Assembly (NCBI RefSeq): GCF_002835825.1
Contig: NZ_PIZH01000003.1
Location: 1 to 24,832, forward strand
Direction: 5' to 3'
Source of the DNA: Methanoregula sp.
GTDB taxonomy: Archaea; Halobacteriota; Methanomicrobia; Methanomicrobiales; Methanospirillaceae
Length of the DNA: 24,832 nt
In this document: piece after piece, positions 1-6,748 of the stretch
How the letters are laid out: the number at the start of each line of letters is the position of its first letter
Position numbering within the stretch: the first letter of the stretch is position 1
Program-made: the position numbers and the translations under genes
The notes under the pieces: model-generated
What the model saw: only the letters and a program-made list of their open reading frames with translations
Told to the model about the DNA's origin: nothing
Databases searched by the model: none

Positions 1-440
1 GTCTGAATTCAGGTTTTTTTTTAAATTTTTCAAAGAAATTCAACTGAAAAAAATTTCAAACGCGATCATGAGGTGTTAGTTATTGAGGCTACAATCGGAT
101 AATTATCCTACAAAATATATGTACATGCTACAAAATATTTGGTTCTCCGGCGTTATTGCCCGGCAATTGCCATCAGGGGTTGCTTGAAAAAATTCGAGCA
201 TGGTATGATAGGGTGATTGAAAATTTTTCCGGAAATTTTTCCGGATGTCGATTGCGATGGTAAGAATGGTGGAACGTTTCATTCAAATCGTTAGCAGGTA
301 GAGTATGCTGCCAGAATTCATGGAGGAATAATTGGGGAAGTACTAATGCTGGAGGTGAGTGCCCCGCATACCCCCCACCACATTGTGACGAAACGCGATC
401 AGACTTCTCATCCGCGTTTTTTTGAGGATGGGGAGTACCC
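1..440. other. AT-rich gene-free region with palindromes and repeats
   Basis: No convincing gene is seen here on either strand; open frames are short, lack family resemblance and mostly run into the flanking gene. The stretch is much more AT-rich than the rest of the window. Visible structure: a T9 run at 14-22; CTACAA at 89, 108 and 128 (spacing 19 and 20 bases), the last two extended to CTACAAAATAT; perfect palindromes GGATAATTATCC (97-108), ATGTACAT (119-126) and GGCAATTGCC (162-171); a possible hairpin at 181-200; a perfect 12-base tandem repeat AAATTTTTCCGG at 221-232 and 233-244; and a rightward terminator-like hairpin at 391-423. It may be a promoter or operator region, or hold a small RNA. 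Confidence 0.6.
391..423 (+). terminator. Rightward hairpin followed by oligo-T
   Basis: AAACGCG (391-397) can pair with CGCGTTT (413-419) across a 15-base loop, and the T run continues to 423. This has the form of a rightward terminator, but no rightward gene precedes it inside the window, so it would end either a transcript from beyond the left edge or a small RNA from 1-390. Confidence 0.45.
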
Positions 441-1187
441 CTACCGTACCACCACGCTCGCTTTTGCATCAAACGGGTTCTTCCGCATCGCGAGGCTGAA
501 GAGGTACGGGTAATGAGTCTTCAGGTACTCCATGTACTTCAGCCACTCGGGCACGAGCCGGGAATAGACCCGCTCCATATCTCCCTCAAGGTGTGCGATG
601 TCTGAATGGGGGAGGTTTGAGAGATCTTCCCGTGCATTCAGTTCCTCGGTCAGGTGGGTCACGGCAAGGATCAGTTCGGTAAAAGTCTCGTGCTCGAATA
701 CCGTGGGGTTCTCGATGATGCGGAGGAGGAAGTCCTCGTTACCGTTAAGGAATGAGCGCAGCGATTCCCGGTCAACACCGGCTGGGTCCACTCTGCAGTT
801 CCACCCGTCAAGGGATGCCCGGGCCTCGCGGAAGCGATCGGCGGTCCAGTCAGCTGGACTGATCTCCAGCTCTTTCTGCAGGGGGGTGGTGCAGGGATCG
901 GCTTTTGAGAGCCGGGAGAGGAGCGGGGTGCCTACACGGGAGAAGAATATCCCAATAACCATGTTCAGTTTTTCCATGCGCTGCTGCTTCTCGCGCGACT
1001 CCAGCAGCTGGTCGATGATCAGGGTAACACAAAGCACCTCGACCGGGATGAAGACAAGGTCGCCGACAAAGAAGATTCCAAGGTGGTGCAGGTCATGGAA
1101 AACAAGGTAGTGGATGGTCATCAGGAGCAGTGTTACGGTGACAAGCCCAAGCGCCACGAGCACTTTCCAGCGGGTTTCTTCCTTCAT
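441..1187 (-). CDS. Two-helix membrane protein, unknown function
   Basis: Function not recognised. The protein is about 248 residues from the ATG at 1187; an in-frame GTG at 1223 would add 12 residues, but the ATG puts the charged MKEETRWK just before the first membrane helix and is preferred. Two hydrophobic segments are visible near residues 9-28 and 35-55, separated by a histidine-rich turn (HYLVFHDLHHLG). The remaining ~190 residues are soluble and charged, starting with a helix rich in Glu, Arg and Gln just after the membrane. I see no catalytic motif. It probably sits in the cytoplasmic membrane with its C-terminal domain inside the cell. It is leftward and about 140 bases downstream of the FecR-like gene, possibly co-transcribed. 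Confidence 0.75.
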   Translation of the reverse strand: MKEETRWKVLVALGLVTVTLLLMTIHYLVFHDLHHLGIFFVGDLVFIPVEVLCVTLIIDQLLESREKQQRMEKLNMVIGIFFSRVGTPLLSRLSKADPCTTPLQKELEISPADWTADRFREARASLDGWNCRVDPAGVDRESLRSFLNGNEDFLLRIIENPTVFEHETFTELILAVTHLTEELNAREDLSNLPHSDIAHLEGDMERVYSRLVPEWLKYMEYLKTHYPYLFSLAMRKNPFDAKASVVVR

Positions 1188-1329
1188 ACCGGAGATATCA
1201 TGCAGGATAGGGGATAAAAACACTGGTCATGTCAGTGTCCTGCCAGCAATTACTGGCACGGAACAGGGCAGCCGGACCACACCGTGAATGGTAGTTGCGA
1301 CAAACGGTGCTTAAGAAAAGAGGATACTA

Positions 1330-2145
1330 TTAGCCACGGGTACCTCCACCCGTTGGCTCCTGTACCTGGAACGATTCTCCCCGCAGAAACTCCTTGAGAT
1401 TCGTCCAGAGCTCACCAATCGCAGTGGTGACAGTATCAATCACACCCTCGACCTCGCCCATCATTCCCTCTGACCGCACGGGTTCCGGACAGTAGGGGGT
1501 CAGCGCGTACCGGGTTCTTCCGGTAAGGGTGTATCCTCCGGCATCGGGATGATCCGAATAATCCAGCTGGATGATAATTTTTCCGTCCGGATCATCGCCA
1601 GCAATCATATCACCGGCCATGAGCGACTCCGATACCGAGGCGGGTATGATCCGTGCACTCCGGTGGATGTAAAAATGTCCCTGGATGTACGTGATACGCC
1701 CGACTTCCCCGGTTTTTATGCAGGTCCTTATCACAGGTTTGTCGGATACCGTTGCCGCAATGGTCGTCTGCGTGGCCACGGACGCTCTACCAACCCGGGA
1801 GATCCGTGCAGCAAGACCGTCCGTACCACCGCCGAGCATGGTCACGTCAGACCGGTCAACGAGTTGTATGTTGGCAAACGCCCCACGCTGGAGCGTTACA
1901 ATATCCTTATCGAGAATGGTGTCACCTGCCTTTGCCGGGCGGGCCTCCATGTTCCGGGTTATGACAACGGAATATTCACCTATCTCGGGTACCATCACCA
2001 CCGAAACGATCCGGCCAAGGGTAACCTCATCTGTCTGGACGGTCAGGTAAACGTTTTGGGCACCCTGCGCTGTTACCACAGGAACAAAAACCAGAAGAAC
2101 CATAAACAGGACAAAACCTGCCCTGATCCTCGCGTTTGCCTTCAT
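1330..2145 (-). CDS. Secreted FecR-like domain protein
   Basis: The chosen ATG at 2145 gives about 271 residues; a TTG at 2172 would add nine. The N-terminus MKANARIRAG followed by a hydrophobic core (FVLFMVLLVFVPVV) and TAQGA is a typical signal peptide, so the protein is likely exported. After it, a stretch of the form PAKAGDTILDKDIVTLQRG, then FANIQLVDRSDVTML, resembles FecR domains (a beta-rich fold in bacterial anti-sigma regulators and in archaeal surface proteins). The first third holds repeated beta-strand-like segments; the C-terminal 60 residues are helical and end in a Gly/Thr tail. There is no visible C-terminal anchor. The role is unknown; surface or envelope binding is an inference from the signal peptide and fold. 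Confidence 0.7.
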   Translation of the reverse strand: MKANARIRAGFVLFMVLLVFVPVVTAQGAQNVYLTVQTDEVTLGRIVSVVMVPEIGEYSVVITRNMEARPAKAGDTILDKDIVTLQRGAFANIQLVDRSDVTMLGGGTDGLAARISRVGRASVATQTTIAATVSDKPVIRTCIKTGEVGRITYIQGHFYIHRSARIIPASVSESLMAGDMIAGDDPDGKIIIQLDYSDHPDAGGYTLTGRTRYALTPYCPEPVRSEGMMGEVEGVIDTVTTAIGELWTNLKEFLRGESFQVQEPTGGGTRG

Positions 2146-2310
2146 GTCCCGTAAAAAGGGAGGGAACTGCAATAAACTTTCTGTTTTTTTTTAAGATATG
2201 CTGTCTGGTGAGCCGGAACGGCCGGAAACCACGATCCTGGAGCACGATTCCAACACGTTCGTCATCCGGGGAACATATCAGGATTATTAGAGAAAAGGGG
2301 GAGGTTTTTC

Positions 2311-2502
2311 TTACTCGGCCTTGGCCGGCTTGACGCCGTCGACCTTGATGTACCGGCGCTTCAGCTTGTGCTTGCTGCCGATCGTGGCAAAGGTGCGCTC
2401 CTCGGCCTGCTTCTCATTGGGTGCCTCGACAACTTTCGTGTAGGGCGTCCAGTCCTCGCCCATCAGGAACGAGCCTTTCACTTCAAACTTCTGATCTGCC
2501 AT
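2311..2502 (-). CDS. rplX: 50S ribosomal protein LX (L18Ae)
   Basis: This 63-residue protein is full length for the archaeal LX family, a small protein of the large ribosomal subunit related to eukaryotic L18a. The start MADQKFEVKGSF and the basic stretch KHKLKRRYIKVDGV are recognisable. The start codon is six bases from the aIF6 stop, with GGAG provided by the end of the aIF6 gene. It is the last gene of a seven-gene leftward translation operon. In many Euryarchaeota prefoldin alpha and FtsY follow LX; here a secreted protein gene follows instead. Confidence 0.93.
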   Translation of the reverse strand: MADQKFEVKGSFLMGEDWTPYTKVVEAPNEKQAEERTFATIGSKHKLKRRYIKVDGVKPAKAE

Positions 2503-2508
2503 GTTGAA

Positions 2509-3171
2509 TCACTCCAGAAAACCAAATACATCTTCAATCCTGCCCAGTTCAAACCCGCTCGTGGCATTGCCCGCAATGTACCCCTGCTCATTGACCAGGA
2601 GGCCGGTGCCGACAAGACCGCTGCCCATGTTGATGGACCCCGTACCTACCGGGACATTTGCGATCTTCTCCAGCTGCTCGATCTGCCGGTCTGTTGCACG
2701 CGGGTGCACGATCACGCCCTTGTTGGTCGCGACTCCTGCCATTCCCACGGTCTTGACGCCGCCAAGAACAAGTGCAATAGTCTCGACACCGAGGAACTCG
2801 CCGATGGCTTCCCTCAGGTCGGACGGCATGTCCGGGTGGACTGCGGCAAAACTGTCGTTTGCCATGATCACGTTCCCCGCCGCGTTCATCGACTCCGTTA
2901 AGAGCAGGACCTCGCGGTGCTGCGAGAGGATATCTATCTCCTCCTCTGTAGCAAGCCCCGAGACAACCATGCCCCGGCTGTTGCCGGCAACAAGCGAGCC
3001 GATGATCGAACTCCCCTGGACGGTTGTCTCGACGAGTGTTACGCCGAGCGCTGCCTTGATGGCAGCCTTGAAATCCTCCGGTGCTTCGGGGGGGATGATG
3101 GCAATGTCGCCGAGCACCCGGGCAAAAACCCCGATGTTCGGATCGCCGTCAAACGTGATCGTCCTTTCCAT
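2509..3171 (-). CDS. eif6: Translation initiation factor aIF6
   Basis: The 220-residue product matches the length of archaeal aIF6, the anti-association factor that binds the large ribosomal subunit and keeps it from joining the small subunit too early. Repeats typical of its pentein fold are visible, for instance [20 protein letters not shown] near the start, then [18 protein letters not shown] and [15 protein letters not shown]. The ATG at 3171 begins MERTITFDG; it follows the L31e stop (3173-3175) by one base. An upstream in-frame codon inside L31e would add six residues and is not favoured. Its place between L31e and LX is the conserved archaeal order. Confidence 0.95.
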   Translation of the reverse strand: MERTITFDGDPNIGVFARVLGDIAIIPPEAPEDFKAAIKAALGVTLVETTVQGSSIIGSLVAGNSRGMVVSGLATEEEIDILSQHREVLLLTESMNAAGNVIMANDSFAAVHPDMPSDLREAIGEFLGVETIALVLGGVKTVGMAGVATNKGVIVHPRATDRQIEQLEKIANVPVGTGSINMGSGLVGTGLLVNEQGYIAGNATSGFELGRIEDVFGFLE

Positions 3172-3172
3172 C

Positions 3173-3439
3173 TTATGATTCCGGTGCAAGTTCTGCCTGA
3201 ACCTGCCCGTCCTCCATCTTCATGGCACGGACACGGATCTTTGACGGCGGCTTGGAGCTGCCCCGTGACCATACCTTCTCGTTGATACCCTGGTCGAGCT
3301 TCACATCCTCGCTCTTCATGTGCTTGGCCAGGTACTTCCGGATGTCCTTGATAGCGCCGTTCGAGCGCTTCCAGCGGGGCATGCGGCGTGCATCCCTGAG
3401 GGGGATGACGTAGACGTGCTCTTCCATATTTCCTGCCAT
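3173..3439 (-). CDS. rpl31e: 50S ribosomal protein L31e
   Basis: The 88-residue protein is a component of the large subunit near the exit tunnel. [20 protein letters not shown] and the later [19 protein letters not shown] mark it as archaeal L31e. The first ATG (3439) has GGTG about seven bases upstream; a second ATG four codons in (3427, MEEHVY) also has AGG upstream, so the N-terminal four residues are uncertain. It starts three bases after the L39e stop and ends one base before aIF6 starts, so translational coupling in the operon is likely. Confidence 0.95.
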   Translation of the reverse strand: MAGNMEEHVYVIPLRDARRMPRWKRSNGAIKDIRKYLAKHMKSEDVKLDQGINEKVWSRGSSKPPSKIRVRAMKMEDGQVQAELAPES

Positions 3440-3442
3440 TGT

Positions 3443-3595
3443 CTACACCTTCAGCGTGCTCTTACGCCAGTTGCGCCTTCTTGGGTGGTTCACAACCGAC
3501 CTCTTTGTCCTGACCATGACCCACTGGGGCACGCGCCGGTTCTGGTCGCATGCCTTCGCAAGCCGTATTTTCCTGCCTTTGCTTACCTTGCTCAT
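3443..3595 (-). CDS. rpl39e: 50S ribosomal protein L39e
   Basis: This very small gene encodes 50 residues, full length for L39e, which lines the peptide exit tunnel of the large subunit. The translation begins [20 protein letters not shown], continues [14 protein letters not shown] and ends [15 protein letters not shown], with the usual very high Arg/Lys content. The ATG at 3595 has a strong AGGTGA six bases upstream, placed between the PP-loop stop (3608-3610) and this start. The stop is TAG at 3443-3445, three bases before L31e. It is easily missed because of its size, but the family match and L39e-L31e order leave little doubt. Confidence 0.95.
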   Translation of the reverse strand: MSKVSKGRKIRLAKACDQNRRVPQWVMVRTKRSVVNHPRRRNWRKSTLKV

Positions 3596-3607
3596 CGTTG
3601 TTCACCT

Positions 3608-4198
3608 TTAATTGTTTTTCCTGCCGACAACGAGCGACTGCTCGTGGCGGGACGGGAAGAGGGATGCCGGATCGAGCCCACGGGCCCGGATCGCGTCCCT
3701 TATCTCTGCTTCGTAATCGCCGTTGGTGATCGTGCCGGTCTCCCCGTAGTTCACAACGAGGAGCTGGTCCGCCAGCCGGTCGACTTCGCGCCTGGGGATG
3801 CCGAGCAGGGGTCGCACGTACGAACACCCTGTCCTGCTCATCAGGCTCTGGACCGCATCGCGGGGGAGCATCGGGACCCGGTCATCAAACCGTGTGCCGT
3901 CCCCGACCACGTCGTACTCCGCTGCGAGCGATTCCACGGCGGCCCGGTGGATAGCATTGATGGCATCGTTCGGATACCCCTTTGTTATCACCAGGTCGGC
4001 CATTTCTTCAATCATTCCTTCTCTGAATACCCGCTTTTTCAGGGGGTAGCCCAGTGCACCTGCCGCAGCCTCCACAGTCGGGATCTGGCGGAGCGGGTCG
4101 AACACGAACGTGTTGAGTTCGACCTCGTAATACGTACCCAGCAGGATCGCTGCAAGGGAACTGTCCTTTCCGCCGCTGTACAGCACTCCGATTTTCAT
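3608..4198 (-). CDS. PP-loop ATP pyrophosphatase-like protein
   Basis: The gene encodes 196 residues from the ATG at 4198, which overlaps the PDCD5 stop as TAATG; a longer open frame upstream is a shadow of PDCD5. The N-terminus MKIGVLYSGGKDSS carries the SGGKDS signature (residues 8-13) of N-type ATP pyrophosphatases, enzymes that adenylate a substrate and release pyrophosphate (as in tRNA thiolation, NAD, GMP, asparagine and diphthamide synthesis). No cysteine pair typical of a tRNA thiolase is seen. The substrate cannot be read from sequence. Its place inside a ribosomal operon between PDCD5 and L39e suggests a target in translation, such as a tRNA or a translation factor; this is inference. 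Confidence 0.85.
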   Translation of the reverse strand: MKIGVLYSGGKDSSLAAILLGTYYEVELNTFVFDPLRQIPTVEAAAGALGYPLKKRVFREGMIEEMADLVITKGYPNDAINAIHRAAVESLAAEYDVVGDGTRFDDRVPMLPRDAVQSLMSRTGCSYVRPLLGIPRREVDRLADQLLVVNYGETGTITNGDYEAEIRDAIRARGLDPASLFPSRHEQSLVVGRKNN

Positions 4199-4536
4199 TA
4201 TCTTCTGGTAATGGAGTAATCCCGTTTCTTTGGCGCGAGCTGCCGGAGCAGCTCCTTGAGCTGTGCATCGGTGATCTTCTTCTGGAGACGCCCGCTCTGG
4301 GCAGGCATCACCAGCTGCTGTTCGACTGCCCCGGCAAACTCGGGTTTGGTCAGCTTGATGGTACTCAGCCGTTCCCGGGCATCGGGCTCGAGGACCTGCA
4401 TGAGTATCATCTGGATCTGGGATTTCATCTTCTGCTGCCGCTCGAGCTCTTCCTGCATTGCCTGCTGGTCGCCAGCCTGCTGCTGCATCTGTGCCATCCT
4501 GCGCCTGCGGAGTTCTGCCAGCTCGTCGTCTCCCAT
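4198..4536 (-). CDS. PDCD5-family DNA-binding protein
   Basis: The 112-residue product belongs to the archaeal family related to human PDCD5 (TFAR19), small helical nucleic-acid-binding proteins. The N-terminus MGDDELAELRRRRMAQMQQQ is typical, as are the Gln-rich helix that follows and the C-terminal part with LVMPAQSGRLQKKITDAQLK. I chose the ATG at 4536 because GAGGTG lies four bases upstream, overlapping the S19e stop; an earlier GTG at 4548 lacks such a site. It sits between S19e and the PP-loop gene, and the S19e-PDCD5 pair is common in archaea. The cellular role in archaea is not established. Confidence 0.92.
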   Translation of the reverse strand: MGDDELAELRRRRMAQMQQQAGDQQAMQEELERQQKMKSQIQMILMQVLEPDARERLSTIKLTKPEFAGAVEQQLVMPAQSGRLQKKITDAQLKELLRQLAPKKRDYSITRR

Positions 4537-4544
4537 AATACACC

Positions 4545-5135
4545 TCACTGGGGTGCTTCTGCTTTATCTGCCTTCTTCTTGGCAGGTTTCTTCTCGGCCT
4601 TGCCGCCTTCGGCACCGTCAGCAGCTGCTGCCTTCTCGCCCTTCGCCTTGCCCTTCTTGGCATCGGCCTTCTTGGGCTCCTCGGCAACAGGCTTGACACG
4701 CTTCGGTACCGGCGCGGGCGGGTTCTTTAAGACTTCCTGCGAAAGGTTGTCCAGGAACTTCATGCCCTCGGGGGATACCCGGCGCCCGGTCTTGTCGTGG
4801 AGGATAAGGCCGGCTGCCTCGAGCTGCTGGAGGGACTTACGGAGGATCGAGCCGCTGCCCTTGCGGAACGCGTTGGGCCGGGAACCGCGGTTCTTCTTGC
4901 CACCGTAGAAACTCCGCATCCGTTCAACGCCCAGGGGGCCGTCGACATAGACGCGTCTCAGTACTGCTGCTGCCCGGGTGAACCACCAGTCGGGGTCTTC
5001 AGGGGGCATCTCTTTGTGGACGCCCGTTTTGGCAAAGGCAGCCCATGCGGGGGGAACGATCTCCTTCCGCTTCTTGAGCTCCTCGGCGACCCTCCTGATG
5101 ATGTGGTCAGCGGGAACATCGTATACAGTCGTCAT
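4545..5135 (-). CDS. rps19e: 30S ribosomal protein S19e with long basic tail
   Basis: Residues 1-138 form the S19e domain of the small subunit: MTTVYDVPADHIIRRVAEEL, then WWFTRAAAVLRRVYVDGP, FYGGKKNRGSRPN and GSGSILRKSLQQLEAAGL are diagnostic. The family usually ends near residue 150; here a tail of about 58 residues (139-196) follows, almost wholly Lys, Ala, Glu, Pro and Gly and probably disordered. The ATG at 5135 has GAGGT five bases upstream, and a clear TATA box lies about 60 bases upstream, so this is the first gene of the translation operon. The tail is in frame with no sign of a frameshift. Confidence 0.95.
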   Translation of the reverse strand: MTTVYDVPADHIIRRVAEELKKRKEIVPPAWAAFAKTGVHKEMPPEDPDWWFTRAAAVLRRVYVDGPLGVERMRSFYGGKKNRGSRPNAFRKGSGSILRKSLQQLEAAGLILHDKTGRRVSPEGMKFLDNLSQEVLKNPPAPVPKRVKPVAEEPKKADAKKGKAKGEKAAAADGAEGGKAEKKPAKKKADKAEAPQ

Positions 5136-5193
5136 GTAATACCTCTACTGTTGATAATGAAATAACAGTCTTAACTTATTGGTGAGGAGGGTT

Positions 5194-5206
5194 CTTATAT
5201 ATTTCC
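5194..5206 (-). promoter_or_regulatory. TATA box for the ribosomal operon
   Basis: On the minus strand this reads GGAAATATATAAG, a strong archaeal BRE/TATA element. It lies about 60 bases upstream of the S19e ATG; with the usual 25-base distance the start of transcription would fall near 5172, leaving a leader of about 37 bases that contains the GAGGT ribosome site. Confidence 0.7.
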
Positions 5207-5279
5207 ACAGGCGGCGGATCCGACGGAGAAAAGAGAGGGTGCAGGGATGACCGGGAGAGATGGGGGGGAACCAGGCCGG

Positions 5280-5738
5280 TTACTCTGCCTTGTTCCGGGG
5301 TTTGAGTGCTCCGGTCTGGCGCGGCTTCCGGACCAGTTCAGGCTTTGCCGGAGATTTGGCTTCCGGTTTTTTGGGTTCCGGTTCCCGTTTCTTTGACATG
5401 ACCGCCGCGGACCGTCCCTCAGCCCGGGCCGTCTTCCTTGGTGCCCGTTTCATTGGGGCCTTTTTTTGTGTCGTTTCAGAGCGCGGTTGTGCCACGGCAC
5501 TCTTTTTCTTGTCGGCAAGCACCAGGGTCCTGCCCCGCACTTCAACGAGCTGTGCTTTTGCTAAAAGCGCAATTTCTTCAGGACTGACTTCCGCGCTCTG
5601 GAGCCACTTTACCTTGATCAGTTTACGTTTCTTCAGCTGCGCGACAATCTCCTCTATCATCGTCTCTGAGCAGCCCTGCTTGCCGATCCATACGGTCGGC
5701 TTAAGGTCCTGCATCGATCGGTCACTTGGTTCCGTCAT
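5280..5738 (-). CDS. CRM/YhbY RNA-binding protein with basic tail
   Basis: Residues 10-78 form a CRM (YhbY-type) RNA-binding domain: KPTVWIGKQGCSETMIEEI includes the GxxG-type loop (GKQG), followed by QLKKRKLIKVKWLQS and a final strand LVEVRGRTLVLA. The family in archaea and bacteria is usually a lone domain of about 85-100 residues that associates with pre-ribosomes. Here about 75 more residues follow, rich in Lys, Arg, Pro and Ala, likely disordered and RNA-contacting. The ATG at 5738 has GGTGA six bases upstream and lies before the Rnp4 stop (17-base overlap), suggesting coupled translation; an ATG at 5714 is a second option. Coupling to RNase P points to RNA processing. Confidence 0.88.
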   Translation of the reverse strand: MTEPSDRSMQDLKPTVWIGKQGCSETMIEEIVAQLKKRKLIKVKWLQSAEVSPEEIALLAKAQLVEVRGRTLVLADKKKSAVAQPRSETTQKKAPMKRAPRKTARAEGRSAAVMSKKREPEPKKPEAKSPAKPELVRKPRQTGALKPRNKAE

Positions 5739-6048
5739 CAGGTCTCACCACCCGGTATCTCATCTTTTTGTTGCAGGAGCCGCAGGTGACAACAACATTG
5801 CCGTCATGTACCCGTACCCGCATGTTGTTGCCCGGGACAAGGAAGGCGTAGCAGTGATGGCAGTATTGCCGGCGGAACTCCCGGTCGATCCTGACCCGCT
5901 GGCGCATCGCAATCCTTCGGGCAAGCTCCACGTACCGGTTGCTCCGTTCCGGGTGTTCAGGGAAGGCCTGTTTTGCCTGCGTGAACAACTCGCTGATTCG
6001 TTCCTTTGCTATCTTCTTTGTTGCCGGGTTTTTGGATTTTGGCTTCAT
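5722..6048 (-). CDS. rnp4: RNase P protein component 4 (Rpp21/Rpr2)
   Basis: The 108-residue protein is a subunit of archaeal RNase P, which removes the 5' leader of tRNA precursors. The N-terminus is basic and helical (KKIAKERISELFTQAKQAF), followed by RSNRYVELARRIAMRQRVRI. Four cysteines for one zinc are present: C63 and C66 (QYCHHC), C89 and C92 (TCGSC), with the strand FLVPGNNMRVRV between. The ATG at 6048 has AGGT three bases upstream; a longer open frame upstream has no family match and is rejected. The gene overlaps the CRM gene downstream. About 90 bases separate it from purN, so it probably has its own promoter. Confidence 0.93.
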   Translation of the reverse strand: MKPKSKNPATKKIAKERISELFTQAKQAFPEHPERSNRYVELARRIAMRQRVRIDREFRRQYCHHCYAFLVPGNNMRVRVHDGNVVVTCGSCNKKMRYRVVRPDDGTK

Positions 6049-6139
6049 CGTACCTGGTGCGGCTCCCGGTTGTGGTAATCTTTCAGTGTTCCGGGTAATA
6101 ACCTTCCGGGTCGGAAAAGCAAAAGGGAGAAACCGGGCC

Positions 6140-6748
6140 TTATTTCCGGATCCTGACTTTCCGTCCCACAATCTCCAGCTTGTCCTCACAGAAAAGCCGG
6201 ATCGCTTCGGAGAAGGCAATATGCTCCTGATCAAGGATCCGTTCGGCGAGGGAATCCTCATCATCATCATCCAGCACGGGAACAATCCGCTGGAGAATGA
6301 TGGGTCCGCCATCCAGGCTCTCATCCACGAAATGGACGGTACAGCCCGAGACCTTCACACCATAGAGCCATGCCTGACGCTGGGCATGAAGGCCCTGGAA
6401 ACTGGGAAGCAGGGCCGGGTGGATGTTCACCATCTTCCCGGGAAACGCACGCACGATCTCAGGCCCGACAATGCGCATGTATCCTGCGAGGACGAAGAGA
6501 TCGGCACGGCACTCCTGCATCACGGCAAGAAGGGCGCGCTCGTACGCTTCCCGCGCGGGAAACGAGCGATAATCGACGACCTTGACCGGGATCCCTGCCG
6601 TTCCAGCCCGCTCGATTGCATAGGCTTTCGGGTTGTCCGTTATGAGCGCAACGCAGGTTGCCGGTATCTTCCCTGAGGCAATGGCATCGATCACGGCCTG
6701 GAAGTTCGATCCACGGCCGGATGCGAGGACGGCAATCCGTTTCGTCAT
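6140..6748 (-). CDS. purN: Phosphoribosylglycinamide formyltransferase
   Basis: The 202-residue enzyme transfers a formyl group from a tetrahydrofolate-type donor to GAR in the third step of purine synthesis. Visible landmarks: the phosphate-binding GRGSN (11-15), the catalytic NIHPALLPSFQG with Asn108 and His110, and Asp146 in VDESLDGG, matching the Asn, His and Asp triad of the bacterial enzyme with a two-residue shift. Its ATG overlaps the stop of the CNNM-like gene as ATGA, with GGAG five bases upstream. In archaea PurT, using formate, is the common alternative, so PurN raises the question of which formyl carrier is used here. Confidence 0.96.
   Translation of the reverse strand: MTKRIAVLASGRGSNFQAVIDAIASGKIPATCVALITDNPKAYAIERAGTAGIPVKVVDYRSFPAREAYERALLAVMQECRADLFVLAGYMRIVGPEIVRAFPGKMVNIHPALLPSFQGLHAQRQAWLYGVKVSGCTVHFVDESLDGGPIILQRIVPVLDDDDEDSLAERILDQEHIAFSEAIRLFCEDKLEIVGRKVRIRK

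Noticed and set aside
1..440. CRISPR array or origin of replication
   Set aside because: Repeats are too short and too few for CRISPR, and no Cdc6/Orc1 gene or ORB-like motif is seen nearby.
173..472. Leftward open frame of 99 codons in the AT-rich left region
   Set aside because: Composition is odd, no family resemblance, and it overlaps the end of the membrane protein gene in another frame and crosses the tandem repeat.
347..514. Rightward 55-codon frame starting MLEVSAPHT
   Set aside because: A GGAG-like sequence lies inside rather than before it, it runs antisense into the membrane protein gene, and a terminator hairpin lies within it.
4199..4699. N-terminal extension of the PP-loop protein to 363 residues
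   Set aside because: The extra part is an Arg/Pro/Ala-rich out-of-frame reading of PDCD5 and S19e; the family begins at MKIGVLYSGGKDS with a TAATG overlap.
6049..6324. N-terminal extension of Rnp4 to 200 residues
   Set aside because: The added residues are an out-of-frame reading of purN and the intergenic gap; the family starts near MKPKSKNPATKK.
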